Assembly (NCBI RefSeq): GCF_030063415.1 | Contig: NZ_JASITA010000014.1 | Coordinates: forward strand, 124,001-188,000 | Direction: 5' to 3' | Length of the DNA: 64,000 bases | DNA from: Streptomyces sp. H27-C3 | Lineage (GTDB): Bacteria > Actinomycetota > Actinomycetes > Streptomycetales > Streptomycetaceae | Part shown: positions 23,896 to 32,261 of the stretch, piece by piece | Layout: every line of letters starts with the position of its first letter | How positions within the stretch are numbered: position 1 is the stretch's first letter | Notes under the pieces: generated by a model | What the model was told of the DNA's origin: nothing | What the model saw: the letters and a program-made list of their open reading frames with translations, nothing else | Database searches by the model: none | Translations under genes and position numbers: made by a program

Positions 23896-24465
23896 ATGAC
23901 CCGGAAGTTCGTTTTCGCATTTCTCCCCGCCCTCGCCGCCACGGCCGTAGTGCTCTCGACCGGCACGGCATCAGCCGCCACAGCCAAGACATACACCGTG
24001 CAACCGGGCGACACCCTCAGCCGCATCGCCGACAAGCAGCTTGGCGATGCCAGCAAATGGCAGGCCCTCTACGCCACCAACCGCACCACCGTCGGGAACG
24101 ACCCGAACGTCATCGTCCCCGGCCAGAACCTCCGCCTGACCACCACGGCCAACTCCGCCCCCTCACCCACGCGGCCGAGTACGAACCCCGTTCCCCAGCC
24201 CCCTGCCCCGACGGCTCCCAACACCTCGCCCACCCGCTGGGACCGGCTCGCGCAGTGTGAGTCCACGGGCAACTGGAGCATCAACTCCGGCAACGGCTAC
24301 TACGGCGGTCTACAGTTCTCCCTCCCCACTTGGCGCGCGTTCGGCGGCAACGGAATGCCCCACCAGCAGCCCAGGGCCGAACAGATACGCATCGCGGAAA
24401 AGGTCCTCCGCGTTCAGGGCCCCGGCGCCTGGCCCCACTGCTCCTACGAAGCCGGTATGCGCTAA
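23896..24465 (+). CDS. Secreted LysM protein with resuscitation-promoting-factor-like transglycosylase domain
   Basis: 189 residues. A Sec signal peptide (about 1-27, cleavage after TASA) is followed by LysM (about 32-78, YTVQPGDTLSRIADKQLG), a Pro/Thr linker and an Rpf-like domain (about 112-185) with catalytic Glu in LAQCESTGNW. Host Rpf enzymes cleave glycan strands and promote spore germination and growth in Streptomyces. Here it sits in the phage lysis cassette but between its own hairpins, so it may be a second lytic enzyme exported by Sec, or a lysogenic-conversion gene. Confidence 0.85.
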   Translation: MTRKFVFAFLPALAATAVVLSTGTASAATAKTYTVQPGDTLSRIADKQLGDASKWQALYATNRTTVGNDPNVIVPGQNLRLTTTANSAPSPTRPSTNPVPQPPAPTAPNTSPTRWDRLAQCESTGNWSINSGNGYYGGLQFSLPTWRAFGGNGMPHQQPRAEQIRIAEKVLRVQGPGAWPHCSYEAGMR

Positions 24466-24480
24466 CCACCTGCTAACACA

Positions 24481-24521
24481 CTGATCGGCCCGGCCCTTAA
24501 TTTTAGGGTCAGGCCGATCAG
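24481..24521. terminator. Extended hairpin closing the lysis cassette
   Basis: 10-bp perfect arms CTGATCGGCC (24481-24490) and complement (24512-24521) enclose a second small stem CCCT/AGGG. It resembles a bidirectional terminator although the downstream tract is not pure T. Confidence 0.65.
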
Positions 24522-24541
24522 CGTTTACCAGGAGAATCCCC

Positions 24542-25051
24542 GTGGTTGAAGAACAGATACGAATCCTGCTCTGCAAAGACTGCAAGAGCATGGAGGAACT
24601 CCCCGACCACCAGGGGAACCCGCGCGAGGATTTCCTTCTGGAGAACCTGGTATCCCGCCACACCTACCCAGACGGCAACCGCCATTTCGGTCAGCTCATG
24701 GCCGTCTCTAAGAAGCACTGGGACAACCCGGAATACCAGACCGAGATCGTCAAGAAGATCAACGAGCAAATGCACAACGGCGGCTCCGAGGGCCTGGGCA
24801 CCGACTTCTACACCACCAAGGCCACCTTCCAGGAAGACGCCATGTCCTGCTGGAAGACACACAACCGCACCCTCGACTGCGGCGACTTCCGCACCACCAA
24901 GGTCCTGCTCACCCCCCACACCAACGCCGAGCGCAAGGCAGCCGGACTCCCCAAGTACCGCAGCGCCAAGGACCGCTACCTCTGCGACTTCTGCCCCGTC
25001 ATGAACCGCGTGCGAACCGACCACTTCGCCAAGACCGCCCCAAAGGAGTAG
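24542..25051 (+). CDS. Conserved phage hypothetical with cysteine pairs
   Basis: 169 residues, GTG start with CCAGGAG about 8 bases upstream. N-terminal CKDC near residue 12 and C-terminal CDFCPV near residue 150 could form a metal site. The middle is helical (EYQTEIVKKINEQMHNGG) with C-x-T-H and D-C-G elements. It begins a new unit after the lysis genes. The protein type is common in Streptomyces phages to my knowledge, but its function is not established. Confidence 0.7.
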   Translation: MVEEQIRILLCKDCKSMEELPDHQGNPREDFLLENLVSRHTYPDGNRHFGQLMAVSKKHWDNPEYQTEIVKKINEQMHNGGSEGLGTDFYTTKATFQEDAMSCWKTHNRTLDCGDFRTTKVLLTPHTNAERKAAGLPKYRSAKDRYLCDFCPVMNRVRTDHFAKTAPKE

Positions 25052-25053
25052 CC

Positions 25054-25305
25054 ATGCCCCAGCCCAGCGTCGGACGCGTCGTCCACTACCGCACCTACGG
25101 CACCCCAGGCGGCGAGTTCCTGCCGGAGTGCCGCGCCGCGATCGTCACCGAGACCGACAAGCACCTCGACACCGACGGCCGCACCCGCATCGGCCTCGCC
25201 GTCCTCAACCCCGAGGGCCTCTACTTCAACCGAGGCTGCCCCCAGGACAACGACGCCACGCGCGTCGGCACCTGGCACTGGCCCGAGCGCACCGAGGAGC
25301 ACTGA
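25054..25305 (+). CDS. Small conserved phage protein
   Basis: 83 residues; AAAGGAG about 6 bases before the ATG. Beta-rich: VVHYRTYGTPGG, ECRAAIVTE, IGLAVLNPEGLYFN and a closing GTWHWPER. This pattern recurs in actinophages, where it is of unknown function. It overlaps the next start by one base. Confidence 0.7.
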   Translation: MPQPSVGRVVHYRTYGTPGGEFLPECRAAIVTETDKHLDTDGRTRIGLAVLNPEGLYFNRGCPQDNDATRVGTWHWPERTEEH

Positions 25306-25619
25306 TGCCCGCAGCCAAGAAGACCACCGCCAAGAAGCCCAGCGCGGGAGAGACCGCAGCCAAGGGCGGCAAGTGGACCGGCGGCAAGACCAAGAAGGGC
25401 TACGGCTCCGTCCGTGACCCCAAAACGGGCAAGGTCACCTACGCCCACCGGCTCGCCGCCGAAAAGAAGCTCGGCCGCAAGCTGCGCACGGATGAGACCG
25501 TCGACCACAAGAACGGCAGCTACACCGACAACAGCCCCAGCAATCTCCGCGTCGTCTCCCGCGCCGAGAACACGAGGCTGCGCCACGAACGCGACAAGAA
25601 GAAGACCTCCAAGTCGTGA
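25305..25619 (+). CDS. Small HNH-type nuclease with histone-like N-terminus
   Basis: 104 residues, TGATG overlap. The first 40 residues are Lys/Ala/Thr-rich (AAKKTTAKKPSAGETAAKGG), like an H1 tail. The rest holds an HNH signature: TVDHKNGSYTDNSPSNLRVV followed by SRAENTRLRH. The basic tail should bind DNA non-specifically. It lies before convergent leftward genes, so it may be mobile or a late accessory rather than a packaging nuclease. Confidence 0.75.
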   Translation: MPAAKKTTAKKPSAGETAAKGGKWTGGKTKKGYGSVRDPKTGKVTYAHRLAAEKKLGRKLRTDETVDHKNGSYTDNSPSNLRVVSRAENTRLRHERDKKKTSKS

Positions 25620-25626
25620 GTCCTGC

Positions 25627-26289
25627 CTACGGCTTGACGGCCTGAACAATGAGCGTGCCCAATCCCTCACCCCGGGGCGCTGGCAGGCACGAAGCATCGA
25701 CGTTCACGAAGCCTTCGCGCTTCAGGAGGTCGGCCCACATCTCAGGCGGGAAGCACCAGCGGTCGACGGTCATCTCCCGGCCTCCCGGCCCCTTGCCGTA
25801 CATGGGCTGGCGCCCATACAGGTCGCTGTGGGTCTCTCCCTGGGAGAAGGTGAAAATACCGCCGGGACGAAGGCGCTCAAAGGCCAGAGGGAGAAGTTCT
25901 TCTGGATTGGCGAACCACACTACGCCCCAGATCGAATAGATGGCGTCGTAGAACTCCTCGGTCGCCGACAGGTAGGCGCACGCCTCGCTCTCGACGAAGT
26001 CCAGGTTCGGCTCACCCGACCACCACCTACGTGCTCGCGCGACTTGCACGGGTGAGAGGTCCAGAGCGGTGACCCTGACCCCCCGGCCTGCCAGGAAGGC
26101 AGCCTCCCGGCCCTCAGCAGCACCCAGCTCAAGTGCGTCCTTGGGGGTTCCCAGCAGCTCCACCCCGGGCCCGTGCCCCGCGTACTGGGTCCACTCGAAC
26201 GACTCGGCCTTCGGCGCCGGGCTCAAGTCGTCCCTGTCAGGCTTGTACCGGTCCCAGAACAGGGCGGGATTCTGAGGCGCATGTGACAT
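25627..26289 (-). CDS. SAM-dependent class I methyltransferase
   Basis: 220 residues, leftward. Motif I ALELGAAEGREAAFLAGRG (about 52-70), motif II VTALDLSPVQVARARRW and motif IV-like YDAIYSIWGVVWFANPEEL fit a Rossmann methyltransferase of the small-molecule type. No DNA-methylase catalytic motif (DPPY or similar) is visible. It is transcribed against the phage late genes, so it is probably expressed in the lysogen as a cargo gene. The substrate cannot be told. Confidence 0.8.
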   Translation of the reverse strand: MSHAPQNPALFWDRYKPDRDDLSPAPKAESFEWTQYAGHGPGVELLGTPKDALELGAAEGREAAFLAGRGVRVTALDLSPVQVARARRWWSGEPNLDFVESEACAYLSATEEFYDAIYSIWGVVWFANPEELLPLAFERLRPGGIFTFSQGETHSDLYGRQPMYGKGPGGREMTVDRWCFPPEMWADLLKREGFVNVDASCLPAPRGEGLGTLIVQAVKP

Positions 26290-26412
26290 GAGTTCCTCGA
26301 AGGGGGAGCGGCGGCAGTTGTCCAGTCGGCGGACACCGTAGCCGCTCCCCTTCCCGGTGCGCGGGCGAACGCAGGACCCTCACGCCTACGAGGAGAAGAC
26401 ACCCATGCCGAA

Positions 26413-26446
26413 GGCGCGGGAGCCCTCCGAGGAAGACTCCCGCGCC
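26413..26446 (-). terminator. Terminator downstream of the leftward hypothetical gene
   Basis: 10-bp perfect inverted repeat GGCGCGGGAG / CTCCCGCGCC (26413-26422, 26437-26446), 11 bases past the stop of the leftward gene at 26458. The methyltransferase therefore probably has its own start signal in 26290-26412, where no gene is seen. Confidence 0.6.
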
Positions 26447-26457
26447 CGCTGGGTGCA

Positions 26458-26898
26458 TCAGTGGCAGTTCTCGCCCGGCCTGCACGGACCGCACTTGGCG
26501 TAGTCCCGCTCCCACAGCTTCCAGTCCACCTCGAAGCCGTTGTCAGCGATGATCTGTGCCGTCCGCTCTACGGACCCGTCGAACTTGAACTCGATCTCCG
26601 GGATGTGCTCCAGGAACTTGCCGTCGAAGTGCTCGGCGCAGAACTCCCGGTAGTTCCTGGTGTCCAGGATGAAGACGTGCACCGCGATGTCGACGAGCCG
26701 ACCGCAGCACATCTCCAGGCCCTGCCCCCACTTGTCGATGGCGGTGATCAGGTAGGAGACGGCCGCGTGGAACAGTCGAGTGGCCATCACCTCATCGAAC
26801 GGGTAGTCGCGGATCAGGAGTGCGACCTCCCGGTCCCACACCTCCGGCTTCACGTAGTCCCTGGGATCGCGGACACGCGTTTCCACTGCTGTCACCAT
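26458..26898 (-). CDS. Conserved Streptomyces-type hypothetical protein
   Basis: 146 residues. Of the long open frame only the part from ATG 26898 is taken: GGAGG lies 5 bases before it, and upstream codons do not read as protein. The region is helical (MATRLFHAAVSYLITAIDKW) with an LDTRNYREFCAEHFDGK middle and a Cys/His-rich end (CGPCRPGENCH). It faces an XRE/TPR regulator across a 190-bp divergent promoter region. Such pairs are common in Streptomyces, and the regulator may control it. Function unknown. Confidence 0.72.
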   Translation of the reverse strand: MVTAVETRVRDPRDYVKPEVWDREVALLIRDYPFDEVMATRLFHAAVSYLITAIDKWGQGLEMCCGRLVDIAVHVFILDTRNYREFCAEHFDGKFLEHIPEIEFKFDGSVERTAQIIADNGFEVDWKLWERDYAKCGPCRPGENCH

Positions 26899-27088
26899 GC
26901 TGACCTCCATGACCCTCGTCGGTCCGGCCCGTCGGGGGCCGTGACACAACTTCACCGCAGTCCGAGACAGCGCAGTAGTCAACTTGCCACCCGTGCAAGC
27001 CGTTTGCAGATGCTGCACACGCTGTCGACGGAACCCGTCAGAGCCCCTTAACGTGGAAAGGCCCAGCCCCCGGTCCGTGGGAGGCGCG
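26899..27088. promoter_or_regulatory. Divergent promoter/operator region of the lysogenic control segment
   Basis: Contains a perfect 13-bp palindrome TGCAGATGCTGCA (27005-27017) and a TTGC-N7-GCAA element (near 26983-26997) between leftward and rightward genes. These are plausible operators for the XRE-family protein encoded at 27089. No half-site of the P1-P3 type is present. Confidence 0.45.
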
Positions 27089-28396
27089 ATGCGCACGACC
27101 GACCTGCTGTGGAGCAATACCAAAGCCGCATCCCACATCGCACGCCGCGATCCCGGGGGCCTGATCAAGATGGCGCGCGTGGGCCTCGGCTGGCGACAAG
27201 AAGACCTCGGCCGCAAGATCGGCTGCTCAGCCTCCACCGTCTCCCGCCTGGAACACCGAGGCGCAGCCGCCGACCTCGCCCTCCTGCGCACCGCCGCGCA
27301 AGCGGTAGGCATCCCGAAATCAGTTCTGGGCGAGGCACTCGGCCTGGCACCCCCTAGAGCCACTAGAGTTGCGGAAGATGGTCCACATCTCGCCCAGGAG
27401 GACCCCATGCGACGCCGCACCCTGCTCGCAGCCGCTGGACTCGCAGTCCCCGCCCAGCTCCTGGTCGGAGTAGACGACGCCCTCGCCGAAATGCCAGCCC
27501 CGTCCGGGTCGCCCACCCCGCTCGACGCACGCCTGGCCGACGCCCGCGCCCTCTTCGACACCGGCAACCACGCGAAACTCCTCAAGGTAATCCCCGACCT
27601 CCTCGCCTCGGCACAAGCCGCGACCGGAACCCGTACGGACATTTCCTACGCCCGTCTCTCCGCTTGCTATGCCCTGGCCTCGCAGGTCCTCGTGAAAATC
27701 GGCAAATACGACCAGGCCCGGCTTACCGCCGACCGAGCAATGACTTTCGCCGACCTATCAGGATCGCCGCTGACGGCCGCCGCCGCAGCACGCGAACTGA
27801 GTATCGTCCTGCGCCACCAAGACAAGCCCGAGGCAGCCCAACGGCTGATTCTCAACGCAGCAACGCAAGTAGAGAAAACGGGCCTGACTACCCAGGCACA
27901 GGCAGCGGCATACGCACAAATGCTCTGCACAACCTCATACACGGCCGCACGAGCGGGACAGCGCAGTCAAGCGGTGGACATGATCCGCGAAGCAACCCGA
28001 GCCGCGCGCCGCCTGCCCGCGCAAGCACCCTCCGGCCGCCTGTTCTCGATCACCCCCGCCTCGGTCAGCCTCTACGAGGTCGGGGTCCACTGGGCCCTGG
28101 GCGACGCGGGAGCGGCCCTGCACGTCGGCGAGCGACTCCAGCCACAGCAGTTCCAGACCGCAGAGCGCCGTGGACGGCTCCACACCGACCTCGCCCGCGC
28201 GTGGTGGCAATGGGGCAAACCAGAACAAGCGACCCGGGCCCTCCTGGACGCCTACCGCGTAGCGCCCGCAGAAGTCCGCGACCGGCCAGCAATCCGCAGC
28301 ATCGTGACACAACTCAACGAGAACCACCGCCAGGTCACCGGAGTACGCGAGCTGTCCCACGCAGTCCACCAGCCCACAGGGGCGAGCACCGCCTAA
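27089..28396 (+). CDS. XRE-family transcription regulator with TPR-like C-terminal domain
   Basis: 435 residues; ATG at 27089 with GGGAGG about 5 bases upstream. HTH at about 28-85: LIKMARVGLGWRQEDLGRKI, then GCSASTVSRLE. A hydrophobic MRRRTLLAAAGLAVPAQLL stretch near 110 looks like a signal peptide but is the usual linker in Streptomyces XRE/TPR proteins. The rest is helical repeats (about 145-430) with YALASQVLVKIGKYDQA and similar units. It may be the lysogeny repressor or a host-derived regulator carried as cargo. It is oriented towards the accessory operon. Confidence 0.78.
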   Translation: MRTTDLLWSNTKAASHIARRDPGGLIKMARVGLGWRQEDLGRKIGCSASTVSRLEHRGAAADLALLRTAAQAVGIPKSVLGEALGLAPPRATRVAEDGPHLAQEDPMRRRTLLAAAGLAVPAQLLVGVDDALAEMPAPSGSPTPLDARLADARALFDTGNHAKLLKVIPDLLASAQAATGTRTDISYARLSACYALASQVLVKIGKYDQARLTADRAMTFADLSGSPLTAAAAARELSIVLRHQDKPEAAQRLILNAATQVEKTGLTTQAQAAAYAQMLCTTSYTAARAGQRSQAVDMIREATRAARRLPAQAPSGRLFSITPASVSLYEVGVHWALGDAGAALHVGERLQPQQFQTAERRGRLHTDLARAWWQWGKPEQATRALLDAYRVAPAEVRDRPAIRSIVTQLNENHRQVTGVRELSHAVHQPTGASTA

Positions 28397-28439
28397 GATC
28401 CCCCGGCAGCGTGTCAGTGCAGGCAGATACCCTCACACC

Positions 28440-28988
28440 ATGGAGAAGGCGACAGAGCCCGAAACACCCGGGATCTACACAGGCGTACTAGGCATCGTGC
28501 AGTGGCTCGACATGCTCACGAACAATGCCAAGAACAACGCCAGGGACCGCTACCCGGGCTGGGCCCACCACCACATCGGCGAGATCCTCAAGACCTACGG
28601 TCGGGTCTTCCACCCGGAAAGCGCCCTCCCCGTCGAGAACCCCGGTCCCTCCAGGCGCTGCTTCCACAACTCGATGGAAGCCACCTTCGCCCACGACCAC
28701 CTCACCTACGTCGAGGGCTTCGCCAGCGCCTTCTTCCCCACCGAACACGCCTGGTGCGCCGACGCCAGCGGCTCCCTCTACGAGCCGACCTGGGACAAAC
28801 CCGGCACCGCCTACTTCGGCATCCCCTTCAAATGGGAAGCCGTCGCCCAGGCCAACGAAACCAACCATTTCATCGGCGGCGGCTTCGTCCTCGGCACACC
28901 CCTCATGATCGAGTGGATGCAGCACGGCTTCGACGAATCCCTTCTCGTGGACATCGGCGAACCGCTTCCCACAGCGACGAACGCATAA
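28440..28988 (+). CDS. Phage accessory protein, possible papain-like fold
   Basis: 182 residues. A -10-like TACCCT occurs just upstream, so this gene may start the accessory unit. A Cys in SRRCFHNSM, a His in TEHAWCAD and an Asp/Glu-containing LYEPTWDKPG in that order could form a Cys-His catalytic arrangement, with a YVEGFA segment between. This order resembles papain or transglutaminase-like folds in phage proteins, but the assignment is inference. It is followed 9 bases later by a zinc-finger gene. Confidence 0.65.
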   Translation: MEKATEPETPGIYTGVLGIVQWLDMLTNNAKNNARDRYPGWAHHHIGEILKTYGRVFHPESALPVENPGPSRRCFHNSMEATFAHDHLTYVEGFASAFFPTEHAWCADASGSLYEPTWDKPGTAYFGIPFKWEAVAQANETNHFIGGGFVLGTPLMIEWMQHGFDESLLVDIGEPLPTATNA

Positions 28989-28997
28989 GGCAAGAAG

Positions 28998-29456
28998 ATG
29001 GAATTCAAGTACCCTCACTGCGCAGCCTGCGGCGACCAGCTCAAGGCCGTGGAAGCAGTCACCCCAGGCAGCACAGTCCCAGGGGAACGCATCTGGCACC
29101 ACCAATCGGGAGTGCCCAACCACGCCGCAGACCCCGTGTGGGTAGCCAAAGCCCCCGTGTGCGACTTCTGCTGCAACGCTCCAGCCACCCAGGTCTACCT
29201 CACCAAACCTGAAGCGCAGACCGGACGCGTCACTGACAACTTCCTCGACGAACCCTGGGGCTCCTGCGAGACCTGCACGAGCTTCATCGAAGCTGAGACG
29301 CTCCCCAAGCTCGTCCGCCGCTCATGCGACGCCTTCAAGGAAGTACACGCACTTCCCGTACTTCCCGCTGAAGCGCGAGCCGAGATTTACCGACGCCACC
29401 AGCGTTTCGTGCGAAACCGCGTTACAGGACCGATGACCCTGGAATTGGATAGCTAA
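28998..29456 (+). CDS. Multi-cysteine zinc-binding phage protein
   Basis: 152 residues. Cysteine pairs CAAC (about 8-11), CDFCC (about 55-59) and CETC (about 90-93) suggest one or two zinc sites. The C-terminal half is helical (LPKLVRRSCDAFKEVHALPV). It may bind nucleic acid or a partner in this operon. No known family was recognised. Confidence 0.7.
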   Translation: MEFKYPHCAACGDQLKAVEAVTPGSTVPGERIWHHQSGVPNHAADPVWVAKAPVCDFCCNAPATQVYLTKPEAQTGRVTDNFLDEPWGSCETCTSFIEAETLPKLVRRSCDAFKEVHALPVLPAEARAEIYRRHQRFVRNRVTGPMTLELDS

Positions 29457-29467
29457 CACTTCCGCGA

Positions 29468-29501
29468 GGGCCACTCATAGCGTCGCACCTATGAGTGGCC
29501 C
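29468..29501 (+). repeat. 13-bp perfect hairpin covering the start codon of the nucleotidyltransferase gene
   Basis: GGGCCACTCATAG (29468-29480) pairs with CTATGAGTGGCCC (29489-29501); the ATG at 29491-29493 lies in the right arm. No ribosome binding site is free upstream. The structure could end the previous transcript or block translation of the next gene. Confidence 0.7.
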
Positions 29502-30471
29502 TAATGCTTTCTACGAACGCCTCACCGAGTCCCTCACGGAAATCCCCGACCCCGAATACGGGGCCAGCGGGTATTTCTCCGAGCCCTCCCGAGAACTCGA
29601 CCCGAACCTGTTCGACGGCACGCACCTCAAGCCGAACGTACGGGAATGGATACTCCACACCCTGCGCGAGTTCTTCCTCGTCACCCCCGGCTTCGACCAG
29701 TGGGCTGAGGTATGGCTCGCCGGATCAGGCATCACCTACCAGTGGGCAGCCGACCGAGGAAACGGGGACCTCGACGTCCTCCTCGGCGTGGACTTCGCAC
29801 AGTTCACCCACCACAACGACCGCTACGCCGGACTCACCTCCGAAGAAGCAGCCAAGTACGTCAACGAGAGCCTGCGCAACGCCCTGTGGCCCAAGACGGC
29901 CAACACCCAGATCGGCGACCGCATCTACGAGGTCACCTTCTACTGGAACGCCGCGCACGGCGTCAAAGACATCACCGCCATCAACCCGTACGCGGCATAC
30001 TCCCTCACCCGCGACGACTGGACCGTCACCCCGCCGAACCTCCCCAACGACGTGCGCTCCAGCTACCCCGACAGCTACCGCAGCGCCGCAGACGAAGACG
30101 AGCACCAGGCCAAGCACCTCCTGGACCGCTACCGCTTCCTCTCCGCCAGCCTCAACGCCGTCGCCAAGGGCTCCCCGGCCTGGATGAACTGCGCTACCGA
30201 ACTGCGCACCGTCATCGCACAGGCAACCAGCCTCTTCGACGCCATCCACCTCGGCCGACGCCAGGCATTCAGCCCCCAGGGCACCGGCTACTCGGACTTC
30301 AACAACTTCCGCTGGCAGGCCGCCAAAGAAACCGGCACCGTCACCACCCTCCGCCAGCTCAAGGAAGTCGGCACCACAGCAACCCAGTTCACCGACATCG
30401 CGCTGTACGGACAGGTCATCGACGACGCCCAGACCGCCCTCATCAAGGCCGCTCTCTGGAGCCAGAAGTGA
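29491..30471 (+). CDS. Nucleotidyltransferase-fold phage protein
   Basis: 326 residues. LAGSGITYQW ... GNGDLDVLLGVDF (about 76-103) matches the pol-beta superfamily: a G-S, about 10 residues, then the metal-binding D-x-D. YEVTFYWN near 150 could supply the third strand. No known C-terminal partner domain was seen; the rest is helical. Such proteins transfer NMP to nucleic acid, antibiotics or proteins. Its start codon is inside a hairpin and it overlaps a following HAD-like gene by 4 bases. Substrate unknown. Confidence 0.75.
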   Translation: MSGPNAFYERLTESLTEIPDPEYGASGYFSEPSRELDPNLFDGTHLKPNVREWILHTLREFFLVTPGFDQWAEVWLAGSGITYQWAADRGNGDLDVLLGVDFAQFTHHNDRYAGLTSEEAAKYVNESLRNALWPKTANTQIGDRIYEVTFYWNAAHGVKDITAINPYAAYSLTRDDWTVTPPNLPNDVRSSYPDSYRSAADEDEHQAKHLLDRYRFLSASLNAVAKGSPAWMNCATELRTVIAQATSLFDAIHLGRRQAFSPQGTGYSDFNNFRWQAAKETGTVTTLRQLKEVGTTATQFTDIALYGQVIDDAQTALIKAALWSQK

Positions 30472-30959
30472 ACATCGCCATGACCATCGACGGCGCACTG
30501 CGCAACCCCACCACCGACGGCGTCATCCCACTCGGCGGCACGCTCTACCACGCCCTCACCGCACAACACAGCCTCTACCTACTCAGCGACGAACTCGACT
30601 ACCTCCGCACCCAGAACTGGCTACGCCTCAACAGCCTCACCCGGCACATGCGCGTCATCCAACCCCGACGCCCCAACGACTGGCGAACGGCCACCCAGCT
30701 ACGCCTCGACGCCATCGGCTACCTCACCGGAACAGGAACCAAGGTCGACCTCATCATCGAGCCCGACCCCGCCATCACAGCCGAACTCCTCGGCCTCGGA
30801 CACCCGGTAGCCACCCTGTCACTGCCCCACTTCGCCAAGCCCCAATGGCGCCCGGACTACACCCAGTCCCCACGCCCCTGGGACGCCCTGGTCGACGAAG
30901 TGGAAACCCAGGCACAGGCATACGCCGCCGACCCCCGCCGTACAGCCGAACCCCTCTAG
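30468..30959 (+). CDS. Degenerate HAD-like phage protein
   Basis: 163 residues from GTG 30468 (GTGA overlap); an ATG at 30480 is an alternative. The start reads MTIDGALRN, like HAD motif I (hhhDxDG), but the nucleophilic first Asp is Thr. HSLYLLSDELDYLRTQNWL could be motif II. If the fold is right, this is a non-catalytic relative. It is fixed in the operon between a nucleotidyltransferase and a TGT-like protein, suggesting that the three act on one substrate. Confidence 0.6.
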   Translation: MNIAMTIDGALRNPTTDGVIPLGGTLYHALTAQHSLYLLSDELDYLRTQNWLRLNSLTRHMRVIQPRRPNDWRTATQLRLDAIGYLTGTGTKVDLIIEPDPAITAELLGLGHPVATLSLPHFAKPQWRPDYTQSPRPWDALVDEVETQAQAYAADPRRTAEPL

Positions 30960-30967
30960 GACACCCG

Positions 30968-32260
30968 ATGCATCTCTACCAAGCAGGCACGGAATTCCCC
31001 GTCTACCGCCGCCTGCTCACCGCCGAAGGCTCCCTCGACCAGAGCCTCAGCTACTGGGGCCTACGCAAGCGAAACAAGTTCACCAAGCCGTACCTCATCG
31101 CCGACCACTACGACCCACAAGCCCACGTCCTGCTCGACTCCGGCACCTACGCCCTCAACAACAACCCCGCAGCCGCCCCCGACGAAGACGAACTCAACGA
31201 GATCGCCGACCACTACTACGACGAAATCGTGGCGCCGAACCTCGAACGCCTTGACTACTTCGTGGAGTTCGATGCAATCCGCCTCAACCCAGACCACCAG
31301 ATGAAGCGCCTGCCCTGGCTGGAGGAGCACCGCGCAAAGGCCGTCATCGTCTGGCACCCCGGCCAAGACCTCATCGCCATCTGCGAAAACTGGCCCAACG
31401 TCGCGATCCCCAAGGACGCCATCGACGACCACCTGGCCCACCGACTCACCCGCGTCGCCAAGGACACCGGGGTACGACTCTTCGGACTCGGCATCACCAA
31501 GCCCGAACTCCTCCAGTCCGTACCCTTCCACGCCGTCACCAGCACGAGCTGGCTCTCACCCAGCCAGTTCGGCGACACCATCTGGTACTCCGGCGGAGAG
31601 CTGCGCCGCTACCCGAAGAAGATGAAGGACCGGGCCCGCAAGCGCCACCGCCAAGAGTTCATCGACGCTGGGTACGACGTCGACCTCATCGAGGAGGACG
31701 ACTCCACCGAAGTACTCCGGCTTTCCATCCACGCCTGGTCCCGCTACGTGGAAAAGCTCAACGCCACCCGCAGGGGAGTAACTCCCAACCCCTCAACGCC
31801 TCCCGAGCAGAACACGGACCCGGTAGCTCCGGCAGTTGATACCCAAGCTCTCGAAGCGCGGCACGGTGAAGTAACTACCCTCGCCCCCTGGAACCAACCA
31901 GAGCCCCCGGTGATCCGCTCCAAGGAGCACATCACCGACCTCCAAGCCACGCTCCTAGAGATGCAGACAAGCCGCGTCTTCTCACGCCGTCGCGTCGAGG
32001 AGACCTACGGCGACGGCGAACTCGACCCCGTCCTCTCCGAGGAACTTGACCGCCTCACCAAGATGATCGGCGCAAAAGCCAAGGCAGACGAGGCTTCCGT
32101 CTCCATCTCCATCAAGGCATCTCAAAAGGGCGCCGCAGAGACCGGCCTCATCTCCCGGCTCTTCGGACGCGAGGACGCAACCCAGCCGAGAGCACTCCCG
32201 GCCGCCTTCCACCCCCAGCAGGACATGAACATCGTCGACGCCGACGTGATTGAGGACTGA
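30968..32260 (+). CDS. TGT/DpdA-like TIM-barrel protein
   Basis: 430 residues. The order LLDSGTYALNNN (about 53-64), VEFDAIRLNPD, VIVWHPGQDL, FGLGI and SFHA-type ... TSTSWLSPSQFGDTIWY fits tRNA-guanine transglycosylase superfamily barrels, as in phage DpdA relatives that put 7-deazaguanines into DNA. The usual GGL of the family is not found. The C-terminal 130 residues are helical and unrelated. No queuosine or preQ0 synthesis gene is in the window. Catalysis on DNA or tRNA is therefore possible but not shown. Confidence 0.6.
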   Translation: MHLYQAGTEFPVYRRLLTAEGSLDQSLSYWGLRKRNKFTKPYLIADHYDPQAHVLLDSGTYALNNNPAAAPDEDELNEIADHYYDEIVAPNLERLDYFVEFDAIRLNPDHQMKRLPWLEEHRAKAVIVWHPGQDLIAICENWPNVAIPKDAIDDHLAHRLTRVAKDTGVRLFGLGITKPELLQSVPFHAVTSTSWLSPSQFGDTIWYSGGELRRYPKKMKDRARKRHRQEFIDAGYDVDLIEEDDSTEVLRLSIHAWSRYVEKLNATRRGVTPNPSTPPEQNTDPVAPAVDTQALEARHGEVTTLAPWNQPEPPVIRSKEHITDLQATLLEMQTSRVFSRRRVEETYGDGELDPVLSEELDRLTKMIGAKAKADEASVSISIKASQKGAAETGLISRLFGREDATQPRALPAAFHPQQDMNIVDADVIED

Positions 32261-32261
32261 C

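Noticed and set aside
27400..27480. Signal peptide-like segment in the XRE regulator
   Set aside because: It is internal, after the HTH; such hydrophobic linkers are usual in this Streptomyces regulator type.
26899..27642. Long extension of the leftward gene at 26458 (394 codons)
   Set aside because: It runs through the divergent promoter region and antisense to the XRE regulator; the ATG at 26898 has a good ribosome binding site.
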